Assembly: GCA_031290985.1 (NCBI GenBank)
Contig: JARLJW010000064.1
Span: forward strand, 1 to 64,000
Source: Verrucomicrobiia bacterium
GTDB lineage: Bacteria > Verrucomicrobiota > Verrucomicrobiia > Limisphaerales > UBA11358
Length of the DNA: 64,000 nt
Direction: 5' to 3'
Of the stretch, positions 24,168 through 34,500 are shown piece by piece. The notes under the pieces are model-generated. The model did not search any database and was not told the origin of the DNA. It saw only the letters and a program-made list of their open reading frames with translations. A program made the translations under genes and the position numbers. Each line of letters opens with the position of its first letter. Position 1 is the stretch's first letter.

Positions 24168-25568
24168 TCAGGCCACGGCGGGGGGGCGGCGGATTTTGCC
24201 GGTCGTGGGCGTGCGCGGCACGGCCGGGACCACGTGAAAACGGGTGGGAATCTTGTAGGCGGCGAGATGTTCGCGGCAGTAGTGGGAAAGATTTTCTATG
24301 CTGGCGTCGGGCGCGGCGAGGACGATTTCGGCCTCGACGACTTCGCCGAGGTGCGGATGGGCGCGGCCGAAGACGCGGGATTCGCGGATGGCGGGATGGC
24401 GGTCGAGCACGGCCTCGATCTCCTCCGGGAACACCTTGCGACCGGCGAGGTTGATGACGGCGGTTTTGCGGGAGATGAGAAATAAAAAGCCTTCGGCGTC
24501 GATGCGGCCGAGGTCGCCGGTGATGAACCAGCCGTCGCGCAAAATGTTTTCGCGGGCCTGCCAGGGGGCGGCGTAGGCGTCGCAGATGCCGGGGCCGGAC
24601 ACGGCGACTTCGCCGATGCCGTGTTCATCGGGGGACAGGATCTGCACGCGGAAATCGGCGAGCGGCCGGCCGACGGAATTCCAGCGTCCGCGCGGATCGG
24701 CGGTGTTGAGGGCGACGAGGCCGAGCTCGATGATGCCCAGCGCGGGGACGAGCGGGCGGTTGAAGCGCTGGAAAAATTCCTCCGCGACCGCCTGCGGGAG
24801 GGCGCAGGTGGTGGAAACGGCGAGGCGGACGGAATCGATCTGCGCGCCGGAATGATCGCGCGCGAGCAGAGAGAAATGGAACGGGGCGGCGTAGAGGACG
24901 GTGCCGTGCCAGCGGTTGATGGCCTCGAGAAAGGGCCTGGCGGTGACGTGACGCGCGAGCACCACGGTGGCGCCGACGTTGAGGTAGAGGACGATGGTGA
25001 TGAGAAAATGATGCGCCATGGGCAGGCACCAGATGACGGTGTCGGCCGCGGTGATGCCAAGGGCCGAGTTGGCGGCCAGAACGCGGTCGCGGATGGTTTC
25101 GTGGGAGAGGGCGACGCCTTTGCGGGCGTTGGTGGTGCCGGAGGTGAACCGGATGAAGGCGAGGTTGAGGCCGTGGTTATCGGCGGGGTGCGCGAGGCTA
25201 AAGCGGGCGAGGAAAACGTCGGGCGTGAGCGGCGTGCTGTGTGCGAGCGGTTTCTGGCTGAGGATGGCGGACAGCTCCATGCCGGTGGCGATCTCGTGCA
25301 GCTCTTCCGGCGGACATTCGGTGGGGACGGGAACGACGACGGCCTGGATTTTCCACAGGGCGTAGGTGAGGGCGACGTAGTTGACGCAGTTGGGAAAGCA
25401 GAGACCGACGCGCGCGCCGGGCGGCAGGCCGAGGGGGCGGAGTTGTTCGGCCAAGGAATCGATTTTCTCCACCAGCATGGCGTAGGAGACGGCGGTGATG
25501 TCCTCGACGAAGGCGGTTTTTTGCGGGTGGCGCCGGGTGGAGTCATCCAGCAAGTCGATCAGATTCAT
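24168..25568 (-). CDS. AMP-forming acyl-CoA synthetase/ligase
   Basis: 466 residues from the ATG at 25566-25568, chosen because the ANL-family N-terminus starts there (MNLIDLLDDSTRRHPQKTAFVED). Motifs: AMP-binding P-loop IRFTSGTTNARKGVALSH, the hinge region DGWFITGDLGRIDAEGFLFLISRK, and the C-terminal catalytic Lys region TPTTGKIRR. The family activates carboxylic acids as acyl-AMP and passes them to CoA or carrier proteins. Substrate unknown; no acyl carrier protein or reductase is adjacent. An upstream in-frame start would include a repeat-like purine-rich stretch and is unlikely. Confidence 0.88.
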   Translation of the reverse strand: MNLIDLLDDSTRRHPQKTAFVEDITAVSYAMLVEKIDSLAEQLRPLGLPPGARVGLCFPNCVNYVALTYALWKIQAVVVPVPTECPPEELHEIATGMELSAILSQKPLAHSTPLTPDVFLARFSLAHPADNHGLNLAFIRFTSGTTNARKGVALSHETIRDRVLAANSALGITAADTVIWCLPMAHHFLITIVLYLNVGATVVLARHVTARPFLEAINRWHGTVLYAAPFHFSLLARDHSGAQIDSVRLAVSTTCALPQAVAEEFFQRFNRPLVPALGIIELGLVALNTADPRGRWNSVGRPLADFRVQILSPDEHGIGEVAVSGPGICDAYAAPWQARENILRDGWFITGDLGRIDAEGFLFLISRKTAVINLAGRKVFPEEIEAVLDRHPAIRESRVFGRAHPHLGEVVEAEIVLAAPDASIENLSHYCREHLAAYKIPTRFHVVPAVPRTPTTGKIRRPPAVA

Positions 25569-25797
25569 TGCGGAAGCTAAAATAGGGGAAAAGCGGAAAG
25601 CGAGAAAGCGGGAAAGCGGAAACGGTCGTGGGGAACAAGATTGACGGGCTTGATTTGCCAAAATTTCCACCACGGGCGCTTAGCGGGAATGCCGGCAGTC
25701 ATTTTTGGCTTTGCCGCGGGCCGCCGGCGCTCCGCGTTTTGCCTTGATTCGACGGGTGTGAATCGGTATTTGCCTGCGGTCTTTTTGATTTTGATTT

Positions 25798-27066
25798 ATG
25801 AACCCAAGCGCAATTGAGGGGCATCTCACGTTGGTTTTGATCCAGTGGATGATCATCATCACGGCGGCGTATATTTTTGGCTGGCTGGGCAAGCGCCTGC
25901 TCCACCAACCGCTGGCGGTGGGCGAGATCGCGGCGGGGATTTTGCTGGGGCCGTCGGCGCTGGGATTGATCTGGCCGCCGGACTGGCCGGTGCTGTTTCC
26001 GAAGGAGACGCAGACTTCGATGCAATTGCTGGGCAAGCTGGGGCTGGTGTTCCTGCTGTTCCAGGTGGGGATGGAATTTGATTACAGCCATCTGCGTTCG
26101 AAATCGAAGACGGTGACGGCGGTATCCCTCCTGGGGATGGTGGCGCCGTTTCTGTGCGGGCTGGTGATCGGGCCGTGGCTGCATGAGAAATTCGCGCCGG
26201 AGACGCCGCGGTTTGGTTTTCAATTTTTCCTGTGCATTGCGCTGTCCATTTCCGCGCTGCCGATCATGGGGCGGATTTTGCTGGAGATGAAGCTGGAGCG
26301 GACGGCGATCGGGGCGATGGGGGTCAGCGCGGCGGCGATTGATGATGTGATCGGCTGGATTCTGCTGGGGGTGGCGACGGCGATGGTGACCTCGGATTTC
26401 AACGTCTGGCACCTGGCGGGGCAGATCGCGTTGATCGGTGGTTTTTTTGTATTGTTACAAAAGGTGGTGGGGCCGGTGCTGCGGGGTTGCTGGCGGCGGC
26501 ACGTGCCGGATCCGCAGGAGCGGGGGATGCCGAATGCGTTTCTGGCGCTGTTATTGATCTGCCTGTTCGGGAGCTGCCTGATCACGCATTACCTGGGCAT
26601 CTTTGTGATCTTCGGGGCGTTTTTGTTCGGGACATGCCTGCATCAAGAGCCGGCGATTGTGAAGGCGTGGCGGGACCGTTTTTCGGGCGTGGTGCTGGTG
26701 GCATTCGTGCCGATTTTTTTCACGAACACGGGATTGAACACGCGGATCGGTTCGTTGGAAAACGGGGAGGCGTGGCTGGCGTGCGGGCTGGTGCTGGTGG
26801 CGGCGGTGGCGGGGAAGCTGGGCGGCTGCTATCTGGGGGCGCGGCTGACGGGCCAGCCGGCGCGGGAGGCGGGATGCATTGCGGCGCTGATGAACACGCG
26901 GGCGTTGATGGCGCTGATTGCCATCAACGTGGGGCTGGAGCTGAAGCTGCTGACGCCGCCGCTGTTCACGATGCTGGTGATCATGGCGCTGGCGACGACG
27001 GCGATGTGCGGGCCGTTGCTGCGGTGGTGGCTGCCGGCGGAATTGAAGCAACTGGTGCCGAAGTGA
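25798..27066 (+). CDS. CPA2-type cation:proton antiporter
   Basis: 422 residues, about 12-13 transmembrane helices. It shows the CPA2 pattern: QPLAVGEIAAGILLGPSALG near the N-terminus, LGLVFLLFQVGMEFDYSHLR, and SAAAIDDVIGWILLGVATAMV with the essential Asp-Asp pair in the ion-binding helix, followed by AFLFGTCLHQ. No C-terminal TrkA-N/RCK domain. It probably exchanges Na+ or K+ for H+ across the inner membrane. Confidence 0.92.
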   Translation: MNPSAIEGHLTLVLIQWMIIITAAYIFGWLGKRLLHQPLAVGEIAAGILLGPSALGLIWPPDWPVLFPKETQTSMQLLGKLGLVFLLFQVGMEFDYSHLRSKSKTVTAVSLLGMVAPFLCGLVIGPWLHEKFAPETPRFGFQFFLCIALSISALPIMGRILLEMKLERTAIGAMGVSAAAIDDVIGWILLGVATAMVTSDFNVWHLAGQIALIGGFFVLLQKVVGPVLRGCWRRHVPDPQERGMPNAFLALLLICLFGSCLITHYLGIFVIFGAFLFGTCLHQEPAIVKAWRDRFSGVVLVAFVPIFFTNTGLNTRIGSLENGEAWLACGLVLVAAVAGKLGGCYLGARLTGQPAREAGCIAALMNTRALMALIAINVGLELKLLTPPLFTMLVIMALATTAMCGPLLRWWLPAELKQLVPK

Positions 27067-27468
27067 TGGCGGAGCGTCTGGGAACCGGGATGGTCTTCTT
27101 GCAAGCGGAGCCCGTCCGACCGGGCGGAACTGGCGACTGGAAAGTCGCCCACACCGGCAGGCTGGAAAGCTGCTTGGTAGAAAGCTTACTGGCGAAGCGG
27201 GGGTATCGGTGGAAAGCGGCGCGTTCTCCCTCACCCCGGCCCTCTCCCGCTGGGAGAGGGAGTCCGTTTTGCCGCTGCAGGAGATATTGGAAGCTGCCGG
27301 TTTTTGAAGAAACACTGAACTCGGTGCAAGGTTTCTATAGAGCAGTTGGAAAGCCTGCCCTACGGCGGAGCCGGAACGTTCCTGGAACCGGCTTTTAAGA
27401 ACGGTGCCAAGAGGCGGCGGGCGGCAAGGACACGGGTTTTGCTGTGGCGGGAATTTTTAAGCGGCGTT
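27067..27468. other. intergenic region with hairpin repeats, no gene
   Basis: Contains a GGCGACT-GGAA-AGTCGCC hairpin (27132-27149), the 40-nt repeat at 27221-27260, and no convincing coding sequence. Frames that are open upstream of 27469 extend the kinase gene but have no good start or codon pattern. Confidence 0.6.
27221..27260. repeat. 40-nt repeat with CCCTCTCCC/GGGAGAGGG hairpin, copy 1
   Basis: Differs from 56338-56377 at only two of 40 positions by hand count. The 9-bp stem (27240-27248 with 27252-27260) has a 3-nt loop. It is a dispersed hairpin located downstream of the antiporter gene. Confidence 0.88.
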
Positions 27469-30400
27469 ATGATGGCCCCGATGCACCGCCGAAAATATCC
27501 ATTGCCGCGGCGTCTTTTTTCGCCGGCCGCGCTGATGGCCGGCCTGCTGGCCATTTTTCAAACGCTGCCGGCCGCGCCGGTGGATTATCTCGTGGACAAG
27601 TGGGACACGGAGGCGAATTTACCGAGCAGCACGGTGACCTCGGTAGTGCAGACGCCGGACGGCTATCTGTGGGTGGGCACGTATAACGGGCTGGCGCGGT
27701 TTGACGGCGCGCGGTTTGTGACGTTCGATCCGGTGGACCACCCGGAGCTGGGGCAGGCGCGGGTGCAGGGATTGTTTCTGGATGTGACGGGCACGCTTTG
27801 GATCAACACCTTCCGCGGCGGGTTGACGACGTATCGCAACGGGGAATTCCACAATGAATGGCCGGACCAACCGACGTTCGACCTGCACACGACGCTGGTG
27901 GCGTCATCGTCCAACCAGGTGACGTTCGTGACGCAGTACGGCGAGGTGATGCAGCGCGACCTGACGCAGCCGGATGCGAAATGGGTGATTTTCACCGCCC
28001 CGGATGTGCGGGTGGCATTTCAATGCGCGGATGCGCAGGGGCGGCTGTGGTTTTTGACGCAGGACAAACACATCATGCAATTCGCCGGTGGCAGCTTCAA
28101 GGTGTTGCCGGATGACGGCGGGCTGGCGGGCAGCCGGATTTATACGGTGGTGGCCGATGCGCAGGGAAAAATCTGGGCGGGGGCGGAGAACGAGATCGCG
28201 CGCTGGAACGGCACCCAGTTTGAGGCGATGACGCCGACCAACGGGGCGGCGGACATCCAGCCGCAGTCGTTGTTTCCCTTGAAATCGGGCGCGCTGTGGG
28301 TTTTGGACGGTGACCGGCTGCGGAAGATGTCCGGTCGGGCGTGGACGGCGGAGATTCCGTCCTGGCGCGGGCTGCTGGGGGCGGCATCCGGGCGGGCGAT
28401 GGGCGTACACGAGGACCGCGATGGCGGACTGTGGTTCAATCATTATGGCAACGGGCTGTTTCACATTACACCGGACGACGCCGGGCAGCACCTGACGACG
28501 GCGGAGGGGCTGCCGGACGTGCGGGTGGGAGCCTGGTATCAGAGCCGCGATGGCGGCATTTGGGCGGGGGTGGATCACGGGGGGCTGGTGCGGTTGCGGG
28601 ACCGGCGATTTCACGTGGTGGGGGCGGCGAGCGGATTGGGGGTGTCCACGGCGCTCTCCGTTTGCGAAGATCCGGGCGGGGGGATGTGGATCGGCACGGC
28701 GGGCGGCGGGTTGTGCCGCTGGACGAACGGCGTGGCGACGCGGTTCCCGGTGGGCTTCAGCGCCTCGGCCAACTTTGTTTTCGCGATCGCCCCGCGGCCG
28801 GACGGCGGCGCGTGGCTGAGCGCGGCGGAGGGCGAAGATCTCTTTCAATATACGGACAGCCAGATCCGGCGCGTGTCGTGGGATGTGCACGGCATCAAGT
28901 CCCTGCTGACGGACCGCCAGGGGCGGATCTGGATGGGGACGAAATATGGCATCGCGTTTTCGGACGGCCAGGAGCGGCGGATGCTGGGGACGAACAACAT
29001 GGCGACGCGCCCGGCGGTGCGCGCGCTGGTAGAGACGCCGGACGGCAACGTCTGGGCGGGGTCGGATGATGGCACGATTTATCGTTGCGAGCCGGACAAG
29101 CTGACGGCGTTTCGCCCGACAGACCCGCTGAGCGAGCAGCCGATCTATTCCATGACGGCGGATGGGAACGGGACGATCTGGGCGGGGACATTCCGCGGCG
29201 GCCTGCTGCGGTTCCGGAACGGGGTTTTTTCGCGCATCACGGCCAAGTACGGGCTGCCGGTGGATGTGATCAGCCAGATTTTGGATGACGGGCACGGGCG
29301 GCTGTGGCTGGGCACGCACAAGGGGATCTATTGCGTGGCCAAAACAGAGCTGAACGCCTGCGCAGACGGGCGGACGAACACGCTGGATTATGTGACCTAT
29401 GGCCAGCACGACGGCATGGCGTCGGTGGAATGCTCCGAGGGGTATCAGCCGGCCTGCTGGCGGGCGGCGGACGGGAAATTGTGGTTCACGACGGTGCGCG
29501 GCGGGGCGGTGTGGGTGAATCCGAACGAGGTCACCGCGCGGTCGGAGCCGCCGCCGGTGGTCATCGAGGAAATGCGCGTGGACGGGGAGCCGGTGGCGTT
29601 GACGGGCAAAAAAATCATCGTCCCGCCGGGTCACAAGCAACTGGATTTTCGTTTCACGGCGTTGAGTTTTGACGGCGGTGACAAGGCGCGGTTCCGCTAT
29701 CAACTGGACGCGGAGTGGGTGGATGTGGATACGCTGCGGACGCTGCAGTTGCGGAACCTGCTGCCGCGGGAATACCGGCTGCACGTGATCGCGTGCGACA
29801 GCCAGGGCGTGTGGAATGAAAAGGGCGCGACGGTGGCGTTCGCGGTGGAGCCGTTTTTTTACCAGACGCCGGCCTTCAAGATCATGGCGGCGGCGCTGCT
29901 GGTGGGCGGCATCTCCCTGGGCGTGCGCCGGGCGGCCACGCGAAAATACCGGCGGAAGCTGGCGCTGTTGCAGCAGCAACATGCGATCGAGCGCGACCGC
30001 GCGCGGATCGCCAAGGACATCCACGACGACATCGGCGCGGGGCTGACGCAGATCACGTTGCTGACGGAGCTGGCGCGGCGCGAGCCGGAACAGACCAACA
30101 ACAACCTGGAGCGCATCTCTGATTCCGCGCGGACGCTGACGAAGGCGATGGATGAGATCGTCTGGGCGGTGGATCCGCAGCATGACACGTTTGAAGGGCT
30201 GATGGACTATATATCAGCCTATGCGGAGGATTTTCTGCGCGTGGCGGGCATCCGTTGCCGCATGGAATTTCCGCTGCCGCTGCCGGTGCTCCGGGTGGAC
30301 GCGGAGCTGCGCTACAACCTGTTTCTCGCGCTGAAAGAGGCCTTGAACAACGTGGTGAAACATGCCCGGGCCACGGAGGTGTGGCTGCGGCTGCAGGTGG

Positions 30401-30654
30401 GGGAAAAGGGGTTCACGTTGAGCGTGGAGGACAACGGCCAGGGGCTGGCGGCGGGCGCGGAGGCGGCGGCGGCCTCCGGGCGGATCTCCTCCGGCTCCGG
30501 CCTGACCAACCTGGAAAAGCGGCTGGCGACCGTGGGCGGGCGGTGCGAGATTCACAGCGCGCCCGGCCAGGGCACGCAAGTGGTGATGACCGTATTCATC
30601 TCCGGCGGGGCATCACCAGTTATGGTGATTGGCGCTGATGAACCGGCGGGTTAG
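27469..30654 (+). CDS. sensor histidine kinase with extracellular propeller (Reg_prop/Y_Y_Y)
   Basis: About 1061 residues from the ATG at 27469 (ATGs at 27472 and 27481 are alternatives). Signal peptide segment ALMAGLLAIFQTLPAAP; then two-component regulator propeller repeats from about 25 to 690 (TPDGYLWVGTYNGLARFDG, and many D-G-x-[IL]-W-x-G-T copies), a Y_Y_Y domain (about 715-775), one transmembrane helix near 805-825, a HisKA_3 dimerisation domain with phospho-acceptor His852 (AKDIHDDIGAG), and a HATPase_c domain (ALNNVVKHARATEVWL, SVEDNGQGL, SGLTNLEKR). Such sensors often detect oligosaccharides in the periplasm. The response regulator gene follows immediately; a palindromic site lies in the last 50 nt of the kinase gene. 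Confidence 0.93.
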   Translation: MMAPMHRRKYPLPRRLFSPAALMAGLLAIFQTLPAAPVDYLVDKWDTEANLPSSTVTSVVQTPDGYLWVGTYNGLARFDGARFVTFDPVDHPELGQARVQGLFLDVTGTLWINTFRGGLTTYRNGEFHNEWPDQPTFDLHTTLVASSSNQVTFVTQYGEVMQRDLTQPDAKWVIFTAPDVRVAFQCADAQGRLWFLTQDKHIMQFAGGSFKVLPDDGGLAGSRIYTVVADAQGKIWAGAENEIARWNGTQFEAMTPTNGAADIQPQSLFPLKSGALWVLDGDRLRKMSGRAWTAEIPSWRGLLGAASGRAMGVHEDRDGGLWFNHYGNGLFHITPDDAGQHLTTAEGLPDVRVGAWYQSRDGGIWAGVDHGGLVRLRDRRFHVVGAASGLGVSTALSVCEDPGGGMWIGTAGGGLCRWTNGVATRFPVGFSASANFVFAIAPRPDGGAWLSAAEGEDLFQYTDSQIRRVSWDVHGIKSLLTDRQGRIWMGTKYGIAFSDGQERRMLGTNNMATRPAVRALVETPDGNVWAGSDDGTIYRCEPDKLTAFRPTDPLSEQPIYSMTADGNGTIWAGTFRGGLLRFRNGVFSRITAKYGLPVDVISQILDDGHGRLWLGTHKGIYCVAKTELNACADGRTNTLDYVTYGQHDGMASVECSEGYQPACWRAADGKLWFTTVRGGAVWVNPNEVTARSEPPPVVIEEMRVDGEPVALTGKKIIVPPGHKQLDFRFTALSFDGGDKARFRYQLDAEWVDVDTLRTLQLRNLLPREYRLHVIACDSQGVWNEKGATVAFAVEPFFYQTPAFKIMAAALLVGGISLGVRRAATRKYRRKLALLQQQHAIERDRARIAKDIHDDIGAGLTQITLLTELARREPEQTNNNLERISDSARTLTKAMDEIVWAVDPQHDTFEGLMDYISAYAEDFLRVAGIRCRMEFPLPLPVLRVDAELRYNLFLALKEALNNVVKHARATEVWLRLQVGEKGFTLSVEDNGQGLAAGAEAAAASGRISSGSGLTNLEKRLATVGGRCEIHSAPGQGTQVVMTVFISGGASPVMVIGADEPAG
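30612..30629 (+). promoter_or_regulatory. palindromic operator site 1 (before the response regulator)
   Basis: ATCACCAGTTATGGTGAT, a perfect 7+7 palindrome with 4-nt spacer, inside the 3' end of the kinase gene and 84 nt upstream of the response-regulator start. It matches the consensus ATCRCCA-N4-TGGYGAT shared with six other sites in the window, with compensating changes in both arms (A and T instead of G and C), which supports a palindromic protein-binding site. The -10-like sequence nearby is weak. Confidence 0.65.
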
Positions 30655-30713
30655 GCTTTTAGCATGATAACCAGCGCCTGAATTTTTCCGGCGCGGGCAA
30701 CCGACATATATTA

Positions 30714-31373
30714 ATGAGCATTTCTGTTTCCATCGTGGAAGACGACGCGCGGGTGCGCGCCAGCCTGGCGCGGCTGATTGACAGCGCGCCGGGTTTTCGT
30801 TGCGTGAGCAATCATTCCAGCGCGGAAGACGCCTTGAAGGAGATTCCCAAGTTCAAGCCGGACGTGGTGCTGATGGACATCAACCTGCCGGGGATCAACG
30901 GCGTGGAATGTGCGCGCCAGCTCAAGCCGCAGTTGCCGGCCACGCAGATCATCATGCTTACGGTGTACCAGAACACGGAGCACATTTTCAACGCCCTGGC
31001 CGCGGGCGCGACCGGCTACATGCTCAAGCAGACGCCGCCGGTGGAGCTGCTGGCCGCGATCAAGGAAGTCAATGCGGGCGGATCGCCGATGAGCGGGCAC
31101 ATCGCCCGGAAGATCGTGCAGTCATTCCAGCAGCCGGTCAATGATTCGCCGGAGGCGCAGAGCCTGTCGCCGCGCGAAGCGGAGGTTTTGGACCTGCTGG
31201 CCAAAGGTTTTCTCTACAAGGAAATTGCGGAGTCCATGAAGGTGACCTACGCGACGGTGCACACGCACATTCGCCACATCTACGAAAAGCTGCACGTGCG
31301 TTCCCGCACGGAAGCGGTGGCGAAGCATTTGAACCAGAATCGTCCGCGGCGTGAGCTGGCTGCCCAGCCGTAA
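30714..31373 (+). CDS. NarL/FixJ-type response regulator
   Basis: 219 residues. Receiver domain (1-120) with acidic pair (EDD at 9-11), phospho-acceptor Asp55 (VVLMDINLPG) and Lys105 (GYMLKQTPP); then a LuxR-type helix-turn-helix (about 150-208, LSPREAEVLDLLAKGFLYKEIAESM and TVHTHIRHIYEKLHVRSRTEAV). NarL-family regulators bind palindromic DNA as dimers. It lies 59 nt after the propeller kinase gene and so is its likely partner. A matching palindrome precedes it and the five genes downstream. Confidence 0.96.
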   Translation: MSISVSIVEDDARVRASLARLIDSAPGFRCVSNHSSAEDALKEIPKFKPDVVLMDINLPGINGVECARQLKPQLPATQIIMLTVYQNTEHIFNALAAGATGYMLKQTPPVELLAAIKEVNAGGSPMSGHIARKIVQSFQQPVNDSPEAQSLSPREAEVLDLLAKGFLYKEIAESMKVTYATVHTHIRHIYEKLHVRSRTEAVAKHLNQNRPRRELAAQP

Positions 31374-31406
31374 GGCATCCTCATAAATCATATTTTTTGA
31401 GGTGCT

Positions 31407-31424
31407 ATCCCCATAACTGGCGAT
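31407..31424 (+). promoter_or_regulatory. palindromic operator site 2 (before giant protein 1)
   Basis: ATCCCCATAACTGGCGAT, consensus match with one deviating base in the left arm. The right half continues TGGCGATGG, and a -10-like TATAGT (31446-31451) follows after 19 nt. The downstream gene starts at 31589. Confidence 0.7.
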
Positions 31425-31588
31425 GGCCGGGGATTTTTTTCATAGTATAGTGATATAAATGCCCACCCAATTTCAGAGCCGCCCGGCTTTACGCCGCAGT
31501 TTGCAGCCGTAGCGCCAAGACGCACCCGGAATTCACACGTCATCCACCGATAATTTATCCAGCCTCCCAATTCAAAGTTTTAATCGTC

Positions 31589-34500
31589 ATGAAATCAACA
31601 ATGCTCTCCATCAAACAAACGAAAATCAGCGGCCTGCTTCTGTTGGCCGGCCTGTTCGCTGCCTGGAATGCCTCGGCGGCCACCGGCATTGATACGTGGA
31701 CCGGCGGGGCCGGGACCGCCAACTGGTCGGACGCGGGCAACTGGTCGGGGGTCAACGCGCCACCGCTGCTCGGCGACACGCCGGTTTTCGGCACGGTGGG
31801 CACGGGCGGAGCCATCCTTAACATGAACCTGGTGACGCCGAACACCAATTTTTTGGGGCTGACGTTCAGCGCGGTCGCGCCGTCGTTTGTGCTCAACGGT
31901 GGCACCATCACTTCCACGGGCGGGATCGTGGACAATTCCACGAATCTGGAGACGGTCAACCTGAACCTTATTTTTGACGCCACCCGGAGTCTCAATGCCG
32001 CGGCCGGCGGCACGCTGCAGATGGGCGGCGTGATTTCGGGTGCGGGCGGGGTCACCAAAAACGGTGGCGGCACCGTGATCCTGACCAATGCAAATACCTA
32101 CACGGGCACAACCGCGGCGAATGCCGGCACGCTGAAGCTTGATTTTAGCGCGGCGGGCGCCCCGGCGTCGAACATCGTCAGAAACACTTCCGTGCTTTCT
32201 TTGGGCGGCGGCACTTACAGCATCAATGGCGCGCCGTCCGTGACCAGCGCGCAGACGAATGCCAGCGTCACTTTTGCCTCGGGGGCCAGCGCCATCACGG
32301 TGGTTTCGGGCGCGTCGGGCACGGCGTATCTGACCTTGGGAGCGATCACGCGCAACAACACCAGCACCATCAAAATCAATGTTCCGTCATCCGGTGCGGT
32401 TTCCACGACCTCGGGCACGGCGAGCACGGTGCTGGTGGGTGGGAATGGCAGCGCAGCGTATGCGTATGTGACGGACAGCAGCGGCAATGTCATGGATTTT
32501 GCGGCGAAGGATTCGGGTAATACTTTCATTGGGGCTGGCGCAACCCAGGCTTCGGCACAGTACAGCTCGCCGACCGGAACTGGTAACATCACCGTCAATG
32601 GGACGTTTGGGACGGCGGTCATGGATATAGTGAATGGGACGGGCATCCGGTTGGGAAATAATGAGAATTTGACAGACGGTATCCGGTTTAATGCGCCGGG
32701 CGCGTGGTTCATTGATACTGCAAGCGCCAACCGTTTGTTAACCACAACGGCATTTCTGGTGACTTTCAATGTCGGACCAAACAATGTGACGCTTTCAGGC
32801 GCTGGTGGCGTGCGTCAACTAACCTCTGGTGGTGACTTGATTTTCATGCAGGACAACACGCTGGGCGAGTTCTTGATGACGGGTGGCGCGATGGCCACCG
32901 GCAGCAGCTCTTCCGCCACCGCGCTGGTCAAGGCGGGCCGTGGAACAATGAATGTTTCCGTGGCCCAGTATTATACCGGCCAGACCTATGTCAACGAAGG
33001 CACCTTGGTGATCAATCAAGATGGCGGCGTGGGTGCCGTGGGCACGGGCGCGCAATTGAACCTCAACGGCGGTACACTGGTGGGGAACGCCAACTTCACG
33101 CTGGACAACGCGGGTGCCAATATCCGGGCCGTGGCCCTGGGCAACAATGGCGGCGGTCTGGCGGCGGCGGCGGGCTTCACGTTGACGGTGGATGGGGTCA
33201 TCGGCGGCGCGGCGGGAACCGGACCGCTGACCATCGGCATTCCGGCCTCGACGTTGAACGGCAACGTGGCGGGATTGGTGCCGGGCACGGGCACGGGCAC
33301 GCCGAACACGGCGATTAATGCTTCCGGCACGGTGATCATCAATGGTGCGAACACGTTTACGGGCGGCGCGGTGCTGCAAAGCGGCACGGTGAACATCAAC
33401 GGCATCAATGCCCTCGGCGGGGCGAACTATGGCGGCCTGACTTTCAATGGCGGCACGTTGCAGTATTCCAACACCCTTTCCAGCGGCAGCGATCTTTCGA
33501 TCAGCAATGGAATCACCGTGTCAGCCGGCGGCGGCACGATTGACCTCAACGGCAACAGCGTCACCTACGCCAATGCGATTGGCGGCGGCGGCAGCGGCGT
33601 GTTGACGGTGGCGAGCACGGCGGGTGGCGGCGGGTTGACGTTGTCGGGCGCCAGCACCTACACGGGCAACACGACCATCAGCGGCGGCAAGCTGGTGCTG
33701 GGGAGCAGCAGTTCGTTGTTGAGCAAAAACATAACTGTGGGCAGCGGTGCGGGCTTGGATGTCTCGGCGTTGTCCTACACGTTGGCCGGCGGCAAAACGT
33801 TGGCCGGCAGCGGCGTGGTGACGGGCAGCGTGACGGCCGCGAGCAGTTCCACCCTCATTCCGGGAACGCTGGGCACGGCCGGCACGTTGAGTTTTTCCAA
33901 CAACCTCACGTTGAGCACGGGTGAAACCAATTACTTTGACCTGTCTTCAACGACCAGTGGTTTGAACGACCGCATTGTGGTGGCGGGCACGCTCAACTTG
34001 AGCGGCACGAAGAGCGTGATTGCGATCAACTTCACGGGCATCCCGAGCGCGGGCAGGTATAAACTGTTCACTTACGGGAGCAAGACCGGCACGGCGGCGG
34101 CCAATCTGACCACGAACACCTTTACCGGGAGCAGCATCGGCACCTTGACGGCGCGCTTGGATGACTCGGTCGCCGGGGAGATTGACCTGCTGCTGACCTC
34201 GGCGCATGTGCCGACGGCCATCACGTGGCTGGGTGACGGCTCGCTCAACAACTGGGACACGACCAGCCTCAACTGGAGCAGCCCCACCAGCAAATATTTT
34301 GACTCGGATTTTGTCACCTTTGATGATTCCGGCTCGGCCAGCCCGGCGATGAATTTGACGACGGCCCTGGCACCGGGTTCGGTGAAGGTCAATGCGGCGC
34401 AAAACTACACGTTCAGCGGTCCCGGCCAGTTGGGCACGGGCAGCTTGACCAAGGACAACTCGGGCACCCTGCTGGTGCTGACCACCAACAGCCTGCCGGG

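Noticed and set aside
27130-27150. GGCGACT-GGAA-AGTCGCC as an eighth copy of the operator
   Set aside because: It is a palindrome of similar size but lacks the ATC-CCA and TGG-GAT arms, so it does not fit the consensus.
27904-30183. 759-codon minus-strand frame opposite the sensor kinase
   Set aside because: Pro/Arg/His-rich shadow produced by the GC-rich third positions of the kinase gene.
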